Part shown: piece by piece, positions 47,132-59,031 of the stretch
Layout: every line of letters begins with the position of its first letter
Numbering within the stretch: the stretch's first letter is position 1
Source of the DNA: Puccinia triticina
Lineage: Eukaryota; Basidiomycota; Pucciniomycetes; Pucciniales; Pucciniaceae
Assembly (NCBI RefSeq): GCF_026914185.1
Contig: NC_070559.1
Span: 8,849,501-8,913,500 of the forward strand
Reading direction: 5' to 3'
DNA: 64,000 bases
Notes under the pieces: generated by a model
Told to the model about the DNA's origin: nothing
The model's input: the letters and a program-made list of their open reading frames with translations, nothing else
Databases searched by the model: none
Position numbers and translations under genes: made by a program

Positions 47132-48563
47132 TCTCTTGATCAGATCTCTTCTCATTTCTGCTATGTGTTGGGTTGAGGTTTTATATACTCCAGTCTCTCG
47201 ATGAAGCTAAACAGAGAGGTGTATTTGAGCAGGATAGTTTCAGTTTAAACGCTGTGTTCTAAATACACGTACACATATGATTATAATTTTGCAATTCATT
47301 GCTTGCTGTTGCTTTGTTATTTGTGGCCGATGCGTGCCCAGCTACTCTAGCATAAATCTGTGTTTTGCTTTCGTTTGACATTTGTTGTGTACCCACCTTT
47401 ATTCCTCTGGATGTTTACTTTGTCGGAAACTATGAGGGAAAGTGGAGCAAATTAACAGCTGAAGAGAGGTTTGAGTTTAAGCGTCAAAGGACTTGAAGAA
47501 AGAACTTCAAGCAAAACACGTCTCTTTGAAATTGATTTGATTTTGAAGAGTGGACGACTTCTCGTCAAGATCTAGTCCCCCCCCCCCCCCCCAGCAATGA
47601 CTTGAGAGCCTCAAAAGCTAGATTTCCGTGCCTCAACCGAGATCTGCGAGGGTGGACGGGAAGTTTATCCACCCTGTTGTTGACCGGGCTGTCGAGGTCG
47701 ACGATCAGGATCGATAGAGAAATATGTAGCCAGGCGGGCCGATTGCGGGGCCCATGAGCTGATCGATGGTGGAGAAAGCCTTGAGAGGTGAGCAGCAGCT
47801 TCTTGAATATTTAGATGGCTGCTCGGTCGAGCAAGGTCCGCTGAAGTGGTTCGGTTCGATTAGCTGGCCAGGCTGGGAAGCGATAGATCGGGAGCTGCGA
47901 GCCGGCTATGTATGTATCAGGATGATCGTTGCGGAATCCGGAGGGAATGGACTGGCCGGACCAGCTGGGCCACACAGCTTCCACAACCCAGAGAACAGCG
48001 GGGCACTCTCCTTTAATTCTTCACGGTAAGCGGAGTCTGGATGTGGCCGCCAGTGTTGTGTATCCAAATGCATGCTGGATGTATGTAAATATGCAGCCGG
48101 CCAGTTTGGAAGCTTGTGAGGCTGGGAATGATTTATTCACCGAGCGCTGGTCGTGAGCTTGATTGGCGAATGGACAGGCAAGATTACAGTCAATGAATAA
48201 TATTTGAGACAAGCGTGCAGATCGAGGCAGAACTGCAGTTGTGTTACTTATAAATGTGAGAGTAAAAAATAAATATAATGTCTCTCGGTGAGTCTGCAGC
48301 TTGCTGGGGTGACATACATATAAAAGAAGATGTGCTCTCTTCTCTCCGCTGATGGATGAACCCTCTCGCTTAGAACGAAGTGACGTGCTATGTAGCTCCG
48401 GAGCAGCCGATGTTTCCTTCCCGATTCGGAATCCCACCGAATCTCAGATTCCCGAGGGGAGCACGCCCTGTTGTGTATAACAACCTGCAGTCCTCGATAC
48501 TTCCGGCCGGCGATTCCCCCCATTTCTTGTAACATTTCCTCCTGCCAACGCCCGGAGAGTGCG
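47132..48563. other. Intergenic, likely UTR and promoter sequence
   Basis: Contains the 3' UTR of the secreted-protein gene, a poly-C run (47577-47593), and GC-richer DNA before the next start codon. An 87-codon open frame at 47766-48029 lacks splice, domain or composition support, and the long minus-strand frame over 48248-48901 overlaps a real gene. Confidence 0.45.
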
Positions 48564-51500
48564 ATGGATCTAGTCAAGGTAAATATGTACGATGGGAGCC
48601 GCCCTCGAGCAGCAGCCAGCCCCGAACTGTCAACTGACTGCCTCCTTCTGCCCCCAGCTCCTCGAGTATTTCTACCCGCTGGCGGACTCGGCCGGCTCCC
48701 CGAGCCCCGCTCGCTCGCACACTCCCCACTCCCAGCCGGACAGTGAGGCCGAGGGGCGCCCAGCAGGTCAGTGCTTCTCACGAGCCCGCCTCCGCTGGAG
48801 AAGACTCCCATGGCTGGCAGGGGACTCCCACCAAGCTCCCCCAGATATGTAATCTTTCCCCTGATCTGGGTGGGAGCGAGCTTCCCTCTCATCGCACACA
48901 CACGCTAACCACTCCTGCCCATCCCATCCCAGCCTGCCCCTACCAGCCCCAGCCCATCCAGCAACAGCAGCAACACCCACTCCATGCGCCCAGCAACTGC
49001 CAGCAGCCCCCGCCTCTGCCCGCCGACTCCGACCAGTCCTCCTGCTCCTTCTACTCCTGCACGCCCCAGCTGAGCCCCCCCAGCCCGCCCCACGCACCCC
49101 CTGCCCTCCTCCCGGCGGCTGGCCTCCCGCGCCGAGCCGGCTCCACCCAATCCACCCTCAGCAGTCCTCCCGCCAGCGCCGCCCACCACTCAGACTCGCC
49201 CGCCTCCAGCCTCCGCCATTCCCGCATCAGCACCCCCCACTCTTCCCGCCGATCGTCCCGAGCACCCCCCTCCGTCCAGATCACCAGCCCATCCTCCTCG
49301 CCCCCCGCGCCCAAGCCACCTGTCCCGCCCAGCTGTCTCGCATCCGCCCTCCCCCACCCATCCCGCTCGGCTTCCGCACTCCTCCAGCCACTCCGCTTCC
49401 ACCGCCCATCCTCCGTCCATCTGGCCCCCAGCTCAGCCTCTCTCTCCAGTCTGGCCCATGAACACAAACCAGCATCCTGGCGCGCTCGTCGGCACTCCGC
49501 AGTCAGCCTTAACCCCGCCCAGCACATACAACCACCCGTCTGGGCCCACCCCCATCATCTTATGAGCTCAAACCAACCCCAGCTCTCCTCGGCAAACCCT
49601 TTATCCTTCCAGAAGTCCTCCTCCCCCGATCTGCTCCAATCCTCGCCCTCGCTCACGGCTGCCAGACCGGTCGGCGGGATTGGCGAATCTCCATTCCGCC
49701 CAAAACATGGCTCGGCCGGACATCTCCTCTCGACCACCCTCAATCACTCGCGTCTGTTCAAACAACTACCCTCCCGTCAGCGCTCGCTAACCCAGCATGG
49801 AACCCACCCTAGCCCGTCAACCTTCCAAAGAATCCACACAAGGAACCTGTCTACCCACTCCTCCTCAAACACCTCAACCTTCCAAAGAACCCACAGAAAG
49901 AACCTGTCTGACTGCCCATCCTCCGAATCCAATCATCCCTTCTCCTCTATCGGCCGGCCCTCGACGCCTACACTCAATCAACTCGAGATCCCCTCACTCA
50001 TCGCCCCCACCCGCACCCGGCGCGACAACCAGGAACCGCGGTCGATCGTCACCAGCTTGGGCTTGGCGCCAATCTCACAGTCCACAAACCATCCATTCGG
50101 CTTCCCGCTACATCATCCTTCCAAAGACAGCTCGACCAAGCTAAGCTCATTGCATGGCTCGTCTAACCACACCGGAGCAACATCCGATCTACCGCGCTCC
50201 CTCTCTCAAGGCTCATCGATCCCTTCGCTCTTGAATCCCTTACGAGTCAAGCCCATTGTGAATGACCAACCCCAGATCGATCCGCAAACACTACCAGAGC
50301 AGACCAACACCACACAGCTCACAACAGCTTCTGATCGGGTACCACACGAAACGCCTGCAGGTACATCAGGTCCTCAGCCCCTCATCGCGAATCATCCGTT
50401 TCAGACCCGGGCAACTTGTCACCCCGGCTCCAACCGACTAGCCGACCAGGACGCGTACCATCCGCAGCCTCAGCAGTCACATCCCCGCCAGATCGCCCCC
50501 GTCAATCCTCCGCCGTCGCCCAAACAGGATGTGACTGCAAGCAGAGCTCGAGAAACGCTCGAGCCAGGGGTTTCCTTCGAGCCATCTGGGAAGTCGTTTT
50601 GTAAATATGCCCTGCCGAAGCCCCGCCTGGAAGTGACCCTAGCAACACCTAACGTCACTCAACAATCTGTGGGCGACCGCAAGCGTGGTGAAAATCATAC
50701 GAAACCAGCCACCGAGACCTGTCCCGCTGTTTTTTTCCCATACACGACGCCCCCGACCGCGTCTGATATGCAGACAGAAGAACTCAAAGAACGGTATTGG
50801 AATTCAAAGACAGAAAATATCAGCGCCCATGAGGTTTGGGCCGAGATTTACATATCCAGGCTCGAACGCAAACTTTGGAAGGCACAAGCTGAGGCAGACT
50901 TCTCAGTAGATTGTCTCGCGTTGTGTTTACCTACAGGTGCCAAGGGGAGTAGTACTCTCAAACCTCAGAACGGTCGTCGCCGTGTCGCCTCGGCGTCCGA
51001 TGCCGAGCAGGGCCGCACCGAAGCTCCATCGTCACGCCCTAAAAAAAACAACCAGACCAAGGCAGGATCAAACAAGCGCGGCAGGTTTGATTTCACAAAC
51101 TTTCAAAAAGCTGGCTCGACAAATGAGAAGGTGCTGAGCAAGCTGATCAGCTGTCAGCCGAGTAGTCCCCTAGAGATCAGTGATGGCCCTCTGCAACGCC
51201 TTCCATGTATCAGCTCGAGCCAATCACAATCCACTGGCGCAATAACTCCCTACAGACCTGAGATTTTTTCGCCCTCACATCACCCATCCCAGTCAATCCT
51301 TCGCTCCGCGGCGTCGTCCCGAGTCATTCGGCATCAGGCAGCGGCTGATTTCCCGAGAAATGGCGATTCTCAGCGCGGCTATCGTATCGTTCTACCCACT
51401 GACAGTTCCCAGCAGCAAAGAACATTCCGGCGTAGATCTCGCTCTGTGCCCGACTTGCGCCGGATTCATCTCCAGCTACCATCGCCACCCAACTCGATGA

Positions 51501-53219
51501 AAGACTCAACTGGGTTTTCCGGCGATCATACAACCGGGTTTTCTGGAGATCTTGCATACAAGGATTCTCCAGGATTGCTTTCTCATATCCATCGGCCGTG
51601 GCCCGCAGAGGATCCCACCTCTCAAACCAGCCTTTCAATACCTCAAACACTAATCGATGCCATGTTCCCCCCCGCTTCCGACGTCGCGAAAGACACGCCC
51701 TCCTACCCCCCAGAGTTCGTAGTTCACCTTTTATTCCATCGACTGTGTGGAGGGAATCATAAATTGATGTTTTCTATTCCATTCCAGGAATCTATTATCG
51801 GTTGACTCGAGTATCCGGCCTGTTCGCTGTGTTACTTCTCCCAAAGAGCTCCACAAGTCAATATGTGCCACCATTGAAGTTCCTGATAACACCTTCACGT
51901 CTTCCCGCCCGGATTCCGCCGCTGCCAATGAGCTGTCAGAACCATTACCAAAGGGCCCCTTATATTCGCTTCCTCGGTTTATCGAGCCGCGCCTTGCGAC
52001 TGTCGTGGCACTGCCTCCACCACCCCGGAGGCGCAATCCCACTCCAGTAACATCTACAAATAGCTCGAGTCAAAATTCTTTTGCGGGAACCAAACGGAGT
52101 ACGAACGACTCGATGGTGGCTCATCTATCTCCTGCAACGCCCTCTGAAAAAACCGGCCCCGAGTTCCCAATGCCCCCCTCCGTCAGACTGGTCCGCAGAT
52201 CGGCGTCACCCCTCACTCCCCCAGACCCAAGTGCCGATGCGATCATGCCGAACTCCGCTCCCACCACTGGCCTCCTATTTGAGCCTCCTGAGCGAATCAG
52301 GAGCCAAAGTTTTTCGTCGGTTTATCCGACTTCTCCCACTTGTGAATCGCCCGTTGACAGTGCCCATAGATACAGTGGATTCTTCTCACAGGTTTCTAGT
52401 CGGCCTTGCTCATTTGGTGTGAGTGTGCCCTGGATTGATCGGGAAGATCGGGATCAGACAGCCGCTTTGACGCCCAACAGGCCACCTCTCTCAGCCATAT
52501 ATCTGACTTCTACACCACAAATCTCTCAAAGCCACGCCGGGGGAGATGCTCAACCGGCCAAAACGTTCATGGATTCTCTGAATGAGGCTCGCAATTCTTC
52601 TCACTCGGGTGGAAGTGGGTCTACTCATTCGGCCATCGACCCTGACAAGCCTATCAACCAAGCCGATCTCGTAAGTGTGCCTATGAGCAATTTTAACAAA
52701 AAACCCCGCGAGGTCGGATTACTGACTCCCAGTTGACTCACCTCAGTTTTATCAAGTACCCGCATCGCCACGTCGGAGTCTGATTCAAGACTATGATGAT
52801 CATATAATCAAATCGAAGCAACCCTCAGATGAACAAGCCGGGGAAAGCACATCCCCCACAGTCGTCAAACGATCAGGCTTAATCGACGAAATCCTAGCGG
52901 GATATGCTGGTCCGCGAAGAGCGCCGATAGCACGATCCAGACTGGAACCCAATGAGCCAACCTTGGACGGTGTAGAGGATAGAGTGAGTTGACTTGATCA
53001 GTTGCTGCAACAACCTCTCCTAAGCCCCCTTATCTTTCTCTTGCCAATAATTAGGAGGAAACAAGATCGGCCGAATCGGGTTCTATCGCGTCCCACACCG
53101 ATTCCTCTCAGCATTGGCCCCGACCGACGGTGACCCAGAGAATCCCGCGGATCATTGATGCCTTTGAAGCGCGCCAATCGTCGCGCTCTCGGGCCGGCTC
53201 ACACTCTCACTCCCACTGA
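48564..53219 (+). CDS. 1396-aa serine/proline-rich disordered protein, unknown function
   Basis: Six exons give one continuous frame of 1396 codons plus stop: 48564-48578, 48658-48766, 48933-51714, 51788-52670, 52747-52983 and 53055-53219. Donor GTTCGT at 51715 is chosen over GTAGTT at 51719, because the latter runs into a stop. The protein starts MDLVKLLEYFYPLAD and is then almost wholly Ser/Pro/His/Thr-rich, with short poly-Gln (QQQQQ) and repeated FQR/NLS motifs. The only folded-looking block is near residues 650-700 (EELKERYWNSKTENISAHEV, WAEIYISRLERKLWKAQAEA), predicted helical. Arg/Ser motifs (RRRSRSVPDLRR) and many SP sites suggest phosphorylation-regulated signalling or scaffolding, but no domain family is recognised. 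It is GC-rich compared with the transposon nests. Confidence 0.75.
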
Positions 53220-54065
53220 ACCGTCCTCTGCTTGCTGGCTGTGTGTGCCTTGATGACATATGTATACCCTCAGTCTAGATCCCGACGCTTCAATTGCTTT
53301 AGTGCCTTCGGATCATCCCAACACGTTCTGTGTTATATACCCTCCCCAAAAATAAACTATCAGATCATTAATCTAATGTAGAAATGACCTTGTACATACT
53401 CCGACCAGAGAGCTTATCTAATCCATTCATCTCTCTCTCTCTCTCTCTCCCTCTCTCCTTTCGTCCTTTCGTCGTTCAGCACTCAAACATTCATTTCGGA
53501 TCTTCCTTTTATCGCTTTAATCCAAGTTTGTTGTTTTGATACATACCCACACCCACATAGACACACATACATACATATACATACCTTGTCTGCTCTCGGA
53601 AACAGTTTTATCCTCTGATTATCTCTCTTTCTCAGATCTTTGTTGTTGTTTTTTCCGTCTTCTGTGCTTGGATACGTACCGTCGTTTGTCGTTCTTTCTC
53701 TTTTTCTCTTTTCTGCATGAGAGGAACACCGACCAAAGCATGCTTCAATTGATTGGAATTCCCTTTTTGCTTTCATGGTGACCGGGGTCCCAACATGACC
53801 AAGAAATGGATACATAAATATGTGTTTGGGCGATCTTTTCAAGAAATAATTGGCCGCATACAATGTATTGCCGTGTAAGATGTGGCAATAAACTTATATG
53901 AGGTTGGTAGCGCGGGATCTAACTCCCTCAGACAAATATCTCGGAAGTTCTTAACACGCTGGGATGGATAAGTGTTGAACTTTGAAGTGTGTCGGATGTG
54001 AAAATAACTGCAGTCACCACAGTGAATACAGATCTGTGGCACCATTCAATGAGTTCACCTCATGG
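53220..54065. other. Intergenic left of the large transposon
   Basis: Holds a CT microsatellite (about 53432-53448), then CA/TA-rich and T-rich DNA. A minus-strand stretch at 53840-54045 with CIHCGDCSYFHIR (cysteine spacing like a zinc site) is open, but no gene model can be completed; it could belong to a gene interrupted by the neighbouring transposon. Confidence 0.4.
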
Positions 54066-54068
54066 TCA

Positions 54069-54402
54069 CAGCAGATACGAAAAAGCTTGCGTTTGGGGGG
54101 TCTGAAAATCCGACCCCCAGGCTCAGAAAAAGCCACACCCAAACAAAGCCACAGAGAGATACAGGACCTGTATCTCTCTGTGGTTTCCATACCCCCCACC
54201 CCCCGATGCCGGCACCATATCCCCCCCCCATTCCGGCCGCACCCACCCCAGCCATCCTCGATCCCCCAGCCCCCCAAATCCCCCCCCCCCCCCCCACTCA
54301 GCCCGTTGTGAGTTTCTCAATCCCTCCCTCGTCTCTCCTTCCTGGCTTTGGCTGACCCACCGACCTCTGCACCCTCCCCCCAGGCCCGAAACCATTGGAC
54401 CA
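54069..54402 (+). repeat. Left terminal inverted repeat with inward-facing promoter and exon
   Basis: 334 bp. Contains a 35-bp perfect palindrome at 54150-54184 (arms CCACAGAGAGATACAGG), an ATG at 54206 opening a proline-rich exon, a GTGAGT donor at 54308 and a CCCCCAG acceptor at 54383. The AGATAC word occurs both at the extreme terminus and in the palindrome, so both could be bound by the transposase. Confidence 0.85.
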
Positions 54403-56986
54403 GCCGAGATCAGTCAAACACCCCGCAGCAGAGCATTTGCCCGCTTTGCAGGTATGTAAATTTGGAACTTTGTTATTCTTCATCCTCCGGCTGACATCCC
54501 CTGGGGATCTCACACGCTCAGGTATCAACGGCCGATGGACCACCAGTTTGACTCACGAATCCCGCCACTCCCCTTTGCAAACGAGCCCAGCGGCACCCAA
54601 GAATCCTACTTGGGGCCGTCTCTGGGCGATGTACCCGACTCAAGATCGTACGTGCTATTCGACCAGTTGCAAACGCAGGCGTTCCCGTTGCAATCGCAAA
54701 CCCAGCCCCTTCCTTCCCCAAATCACGGGCTACCCAACAGCCAGGCGCCTGCCCCGCGACCACAGCCGCTGCATGCGTATCCACAACCACCCCAAGTACC
54801 GCCCAACTTGCAGCCGCAACCCCACTCCTCGCCGCCGCGCTCCCAGGTCGCCTCTCCCGCCCACCCACCACGCCAGCAGCAATCAAAGGAATCCGCCGCG
54901 TCCAAATTCAAGGGCCCTCCAAGGGCAATCATCCTTGAATTTGCGGTTTTTGCCCCTTCGGTTGCCCATGAGATCGCCCTAGCTCAGAAGGGGAAACCGA
55001 CGCCGGCCGTGCCCGAATGGTCAAAGTTAGGCCACGCAGGCGTCATTACCTGGATGGTCCACCTCTCGGACTACTTGTTTGACTTGTTCAAACGAGATTT
55101 CATCATGAGGGTGTCGGTCAATCGCGAACATGTCTGCACGCATTTGAGGAAGTTGGAGTTGGAGGGCAATAAGATCCAGTGGCGGTGCACGATCCACAAC
55201 AATCGTGTTTTCGGAGTCGCCCGCAACACGGCAGTCACATCCGAGGAAGAATGGTCGAACTTCGTGACGGAGGTAGCTCGCAACCCCGGGAATGAGGTCA
55301 AAGTGAAAATCACCATGCAGGACCCATCAGTCCTGGAGAAGCAGGCTGCTGCGGTGAGATCACTCTTTCTCATTTGGAGCTTTTGATTGGATGGGCTGAC
55401 TTTTGTAACCTTTCCCCAAAGGTGCGAGCTCAAGACGAAAACCTGGCCCTTATTCATGCGCCAGAGGAAACACGCCTGGCGCTGCAACGTAAGGCGACTT
55501 GCTTGGTGATGAACGTAAGTCATCCTTACGGTCTTTACGGTCTACTTACGTTCATCGCTGGTTTTGGATGCTGACTGCCTCCTCAGCCAAAGGCCGATGT
55601 AGACTCAGCTGAGGTAATACAGATTGTGGGCGACCTGACAGCGCACATTATCGCGAAGTACGGTGGGAACACCGAGAACCTCCGGATTAAAGACCCGCTC
55701 AATTCGTCCAAGGCCTTGATTCCGATCTACACGAATAACTTGTGGCAGTGGGCACGGGCCATCCATCACGGGGCCCCAGGAGTGGACTACGACAATCCCC
55801 CCAGGTCGAAGGACTTCGTAAGCGAAAAAGTTCCCATCCTCACCCTAGACGAGGTCGCCGAAAAGGCGCCGATCCATTGCAAAGGCAAAGGCGGCGGCAA
55901 GGCCGCCAAATCCAACTCCGCCACCCCAAAGTTCACTCCAGCCCGGGTCACCGCAAACGGGATCGTCCGCCCCCCCGGATGATCCATGATACACCGACGC
56001 CGGCTCGGGTTGGTTCGGATCGCGCGAAGGCGGGGTCCTTGCGGGCAACAACCAGTACACCCCAAGCGGCGCCGCCACCAATTCAACCCCCTTCACCTCG
56101 GATCCCAGTGCCCGCCGTGTCCTATTGGGGGGATCCTTGCGACGGCGAGATGGCTCCTATATCCCAACCACGCGTCCCCATAAACGCCCGGGTGGGGGTG
56201 CCCATCCGATCAGAATCCCCTCAGGGGTTGCCTGACGTCAACGAGCTGGACCGCCTGAGCCCGAGTGCCCCGGGGTCGCCCTCCGAGTCGCAGGCCAACT
56301 CGTCGGACACCGATCACTACCCTGAGGACCCAGCCGAGCATGACGCAATGGAGCGTGCACTGCACCCCTTTGCCCGGCCGCCAGCTAAGTCCCCACAGCA
56401 GTCAATCTCCGTGGCCAGCACGGAAATCGAGTGCGTCTCTGGTGGAAAAGAACACCTGGCGATCGACCGGTCCCCTGTCCGCAAACTACCGCGCAGCCCG
56501 GCCACCGACGGGGTAGCTCACACACTGAGTCGACTTCAATTCAACCGACACCGCTCACCGCCTCGCCGGGACGCTAAATCCCCAACTCGCAAGGCTCCGG
56601 GGTCCGGGGTGTCTTCCGCTATCCAGCTAGGCTCGGGCCGCTCCGCAGCCACCCGCCCGGAAGTCTCTGGGATCGAACCGACTGAGGTGGACTCCCTAGA
56701 CGGGTGGGTATCCAATTCTTCGCCCAAGAATAGCTATGGCCATCAGTACCCCGGACACCTCAACGCTGCTGGCCGCGCGCTCACAATGGAGCAATTCCTC
56801 GACCACTGCAATTTTCATCCAAACAACCCAAACCCTCGGGCGTTAATCAACATCTCGCTGGTCAGCCATTGGAGCTTCTTCGCGGAGACCAACCTGGCGG
56901 AGTTACGGTCCATGAACTATCCGATACCTCTAGCTCGGCAGCTCTTGACTGGGGCGCAGACTTTAATCCCTACCCACTATGATTGA
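54206..56986 (+). CDS. Transposon accessory protein of unknown function (single frameshift)
   Basis: Exons 54206-54307 (inside the terminal repeat), 54384-54451, 54522-55353, 55422-55514 and 55587-56986 keep phase and give about 830 codons. The product has a Pro-rich leader, a CPLC pair, a Pro/Gln-rich region, a folded middle (FKGPPRAIILEFAVF, WSKLGHAGVITWMVHLSDYL, DFIMRVSVNREHVCTHLRKL, KIQWRCTIHNNRVFG; then EVIQIVGDLTAHIIAKYGGN and NNLWQWARAIHHGAPGVDY), a basic KGKGGGKAAKS linker, a Ser/Pro-rich stretch, and a C-terminal helical domain (MEQFLDHCNF, HWSFFAETNLAELRSMNYPI). At the C7 run near 55970 the frame shifts by one base, so as read the product stops at 55982; one extra C would restore it. 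That may be mutation or sequencing error. It may be a DNA-binding partner of the transposase; this is inference. Confidence 0.65.
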
Positions 56987-56999
56987 TCTCCATCCCATT

Positions 57000-57800
57000 A
57001 GGCCATAATGAGTGTTTGGAGGGTTGCTCAACATAGGAAGTTTTTTTTTGCGGGCGGCAGCCTTTTTTTTTCTTCCTGATGAGACCCATAGCAGCCCCCT
57101 TCCTTTCTTTATCCAATTCCTATCTTGGTTATGTGTTTCTTTTACTCTTATATCCGTGACCACCTTTTTCCATTTTATCTTAGTTATGTTTTCCTCTTAC
57201 TCTTATATCCGTGACATTCTCTTAATGGAATGCATACATATATCTTAGCTCCAATAAACAGACAGTGCGGGCGGGCGCCAGTCTTGGGCCCGCCGGCTCC
57301 GCCGGGATGTGAGTTTGACTTTGCCTAAAATGTCCGAGTCCCTCTGCGGCCCAGTTTACCGCTGGGGCCCGGGGACCGTCTGCAAATAGAAAGACTTTGC
57401 CGAAAATGATGGGGCCCGGGGGCCGTCTGCAATTGTCCCTCTGGGGCCCAGCAATTTTTTACAAGTCACGGAATTGCGCGTGGGGCCAGACAAGATGACT
57501 CATTAATTTGAAGTACCGGCCGGCAAGGACAAGTCCCCACCACGGACGTAATCTTTCCAAGTCCTGGCCCACAAAGATAGACCAGTGCCCACGCAGCCTA
57601 GTCACGTAGGCCCACCATATCTCACAAGTCCCCACCAACCGGCTCAGAGGCCGGCTCAGAGGGATGCGCTCAGAGGGCTCCTTATAAAGAGGCAGAGACT
57701 CGAGACTATTTAATTCTCATTTGAAGAAGTAAAGAGGAAAGGAACAATAAAATAGCCAAGAAAGACAACAAGAAAGCGAGTCATTAAAAAACTATCAGGC
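57000..57800. promoter_or_regulatory. Spacer between the two convergent transposon genes, with a plus-strand TATA box
   Basis: GC-rich repeats of GGGGCCCGGGG and CCGTCTGCAA (57360-57450) precede CTTATAAAGA (TATAAA at 57683) and a purine-rich leader. A TATA box at this position would start transcription on the plus strand, antisense to the transposase. No open frame of useful length follows it. It may be a captured or vestigial promoter. Confidence 0.4.
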
Positions 57801-58924
57801 TCAGGCCCTGTACCCACTGCCCCGAAAAAGTTTTTGCATCAAATTGGGGGTGGCAATCCTTGGGAGCACCCCCTTGATAATGTCGGCGTCCAACTCGGTC
57901 CCGGTGAGCATCCGATGTCGTTTGAGGTGCGACTTGAGGTTTGAGAAGACCTTCTCAATCGGATTCATGTCCGGCGAGTAAGGCGCTAAATATATCAGCA
58001 ACACCTGATTTTCCGCGCAAATCTTGGCGATCCGTCCTCTATGGTGAATTGCTGCATTGTCCATGATGAGCACGCTGTTCCTGCCAGGGAACGGATTCAT
58101 CACAGGCATCTGAAAAAATTGAGACAAGTACGTAAGTAAGCCGCTGAGGTCCGCCAAAGAAAAAGCAAAAAAAAAGGAATCCCTACCAGAACATCCTCTA
58201 AAAAGTACTCGATGTCAACGCGACGCATTGTCCCCTTCTGCGCCATCACACATAGCATGCCATCGAGTGAAACCGCCGGACACACCGAGATACGGGGCGC
58301 ATCGTGAGCACGAGGGATTCGTTTCGTCCGACGGCCGCGGGTTGACCACGCACGATCGCGTGAGTGGGTACCAAGAGACACTCCGCATTCGTCTGGATGC
58401 AGCCAATGCATCAGCCAAACTAGCCAAATAGATACCACAAAGCAAACCACCCTGGACTTACCTATAAACACAAAGTAGTTGGATGGGTATGGGCCCACCT
58501 GGGTCACATATCGGGCTCTTTTCACTGGGCATTGCGCCGGGTGGACGGTCCGGGCAACCTTCTTTGAGAAGTTGAGCCGGCTCCTCAACTCGTCCGAGAT
58601 CGAGGCGATTGGGTGAATTTCGCCTGTCATGGTCTCCAGGTGAGACTGAATCTCATCTAGGTAGAGTGTCGGCTCTAACTCGAGGGCCGAGAGGATAAAT
58701 TCCCGCTCCTCGGCCGAGAAGGATAGCGGCCAACCTCTGTCTTCATACAGCGCCGGGTCACGCACCACATCTCGAGTGGTTCAATACAGGCGATTCCATC
58801 GCGCCAAAGAGTCGTGAGAGACATTCTTATCAATCGTGTCATTGATTTCATCGAGGGTCAGTCCGCGGAGGCTGAGCTTGACGACAATCACCTTGACGTC
58901 TCAGGCGTACTTCACGAACCCCAT
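57801..58924 (-). pseudogene. IS630/Tc1-type DD34E transposase with two early in-frame stops
   Basis: DDE endonuclease of the Tc1/IS630 group. After the start MGFVKYA, an N-terminal helix-turn-helix-like region (VKVIVVKLSLRGLTLDEIND, HDSLARWNRLY) is followed by the linker (WPLSFSAEEREFILSALELE). The catalytic core is NYFVFI joined by an intron (donor GTAAGT, acceptor CATCCAG) to DECGVSLG, then VLIMDNAAIHHRG, then LAPYSPDMNPIEKVFSNLK. The three acidic residues (D, D, E) are present, and 34 residues separate the last two, as in Tc1. A second intron joins EYFLEDVL to MPVMNPF. TGA stops follow MGFVKYA (58901-58903) and WNRLY (about 58780); each is one CpG-to-TpG change from CGA (Arg). Unless translation starts further downstream, the N-terminal DNA-binding part is lost. 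Confidence 0.8.
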
Positions 58925-59031
58925 TCGGGAGGGCGGCTGGCTGGATGATTGGGGAAATCGGAGGATCAGACCTATTGATCTATCATGGGGGAAAAAAAAA
59001 CCTACATAATACTGACCACCTCGCGGGTTAT

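Noticed and set aside
47766..48029. 87-codon frame upstream of the large disordered protein
   Set aside because: No splice, domain or start-context support; lies in probable promoter sequence.
48248..48901. 217-codon minus-strand frame
   Set aside because: Overlaps the first exons of the 1396-aa gene, whose splice sites and phase agree; the composition mirrors the coding strand.
53536..53781. Open frame with ITHTHT/YIYI composition
   Set aside because: Derived from CA/TA microsatellite sequence.
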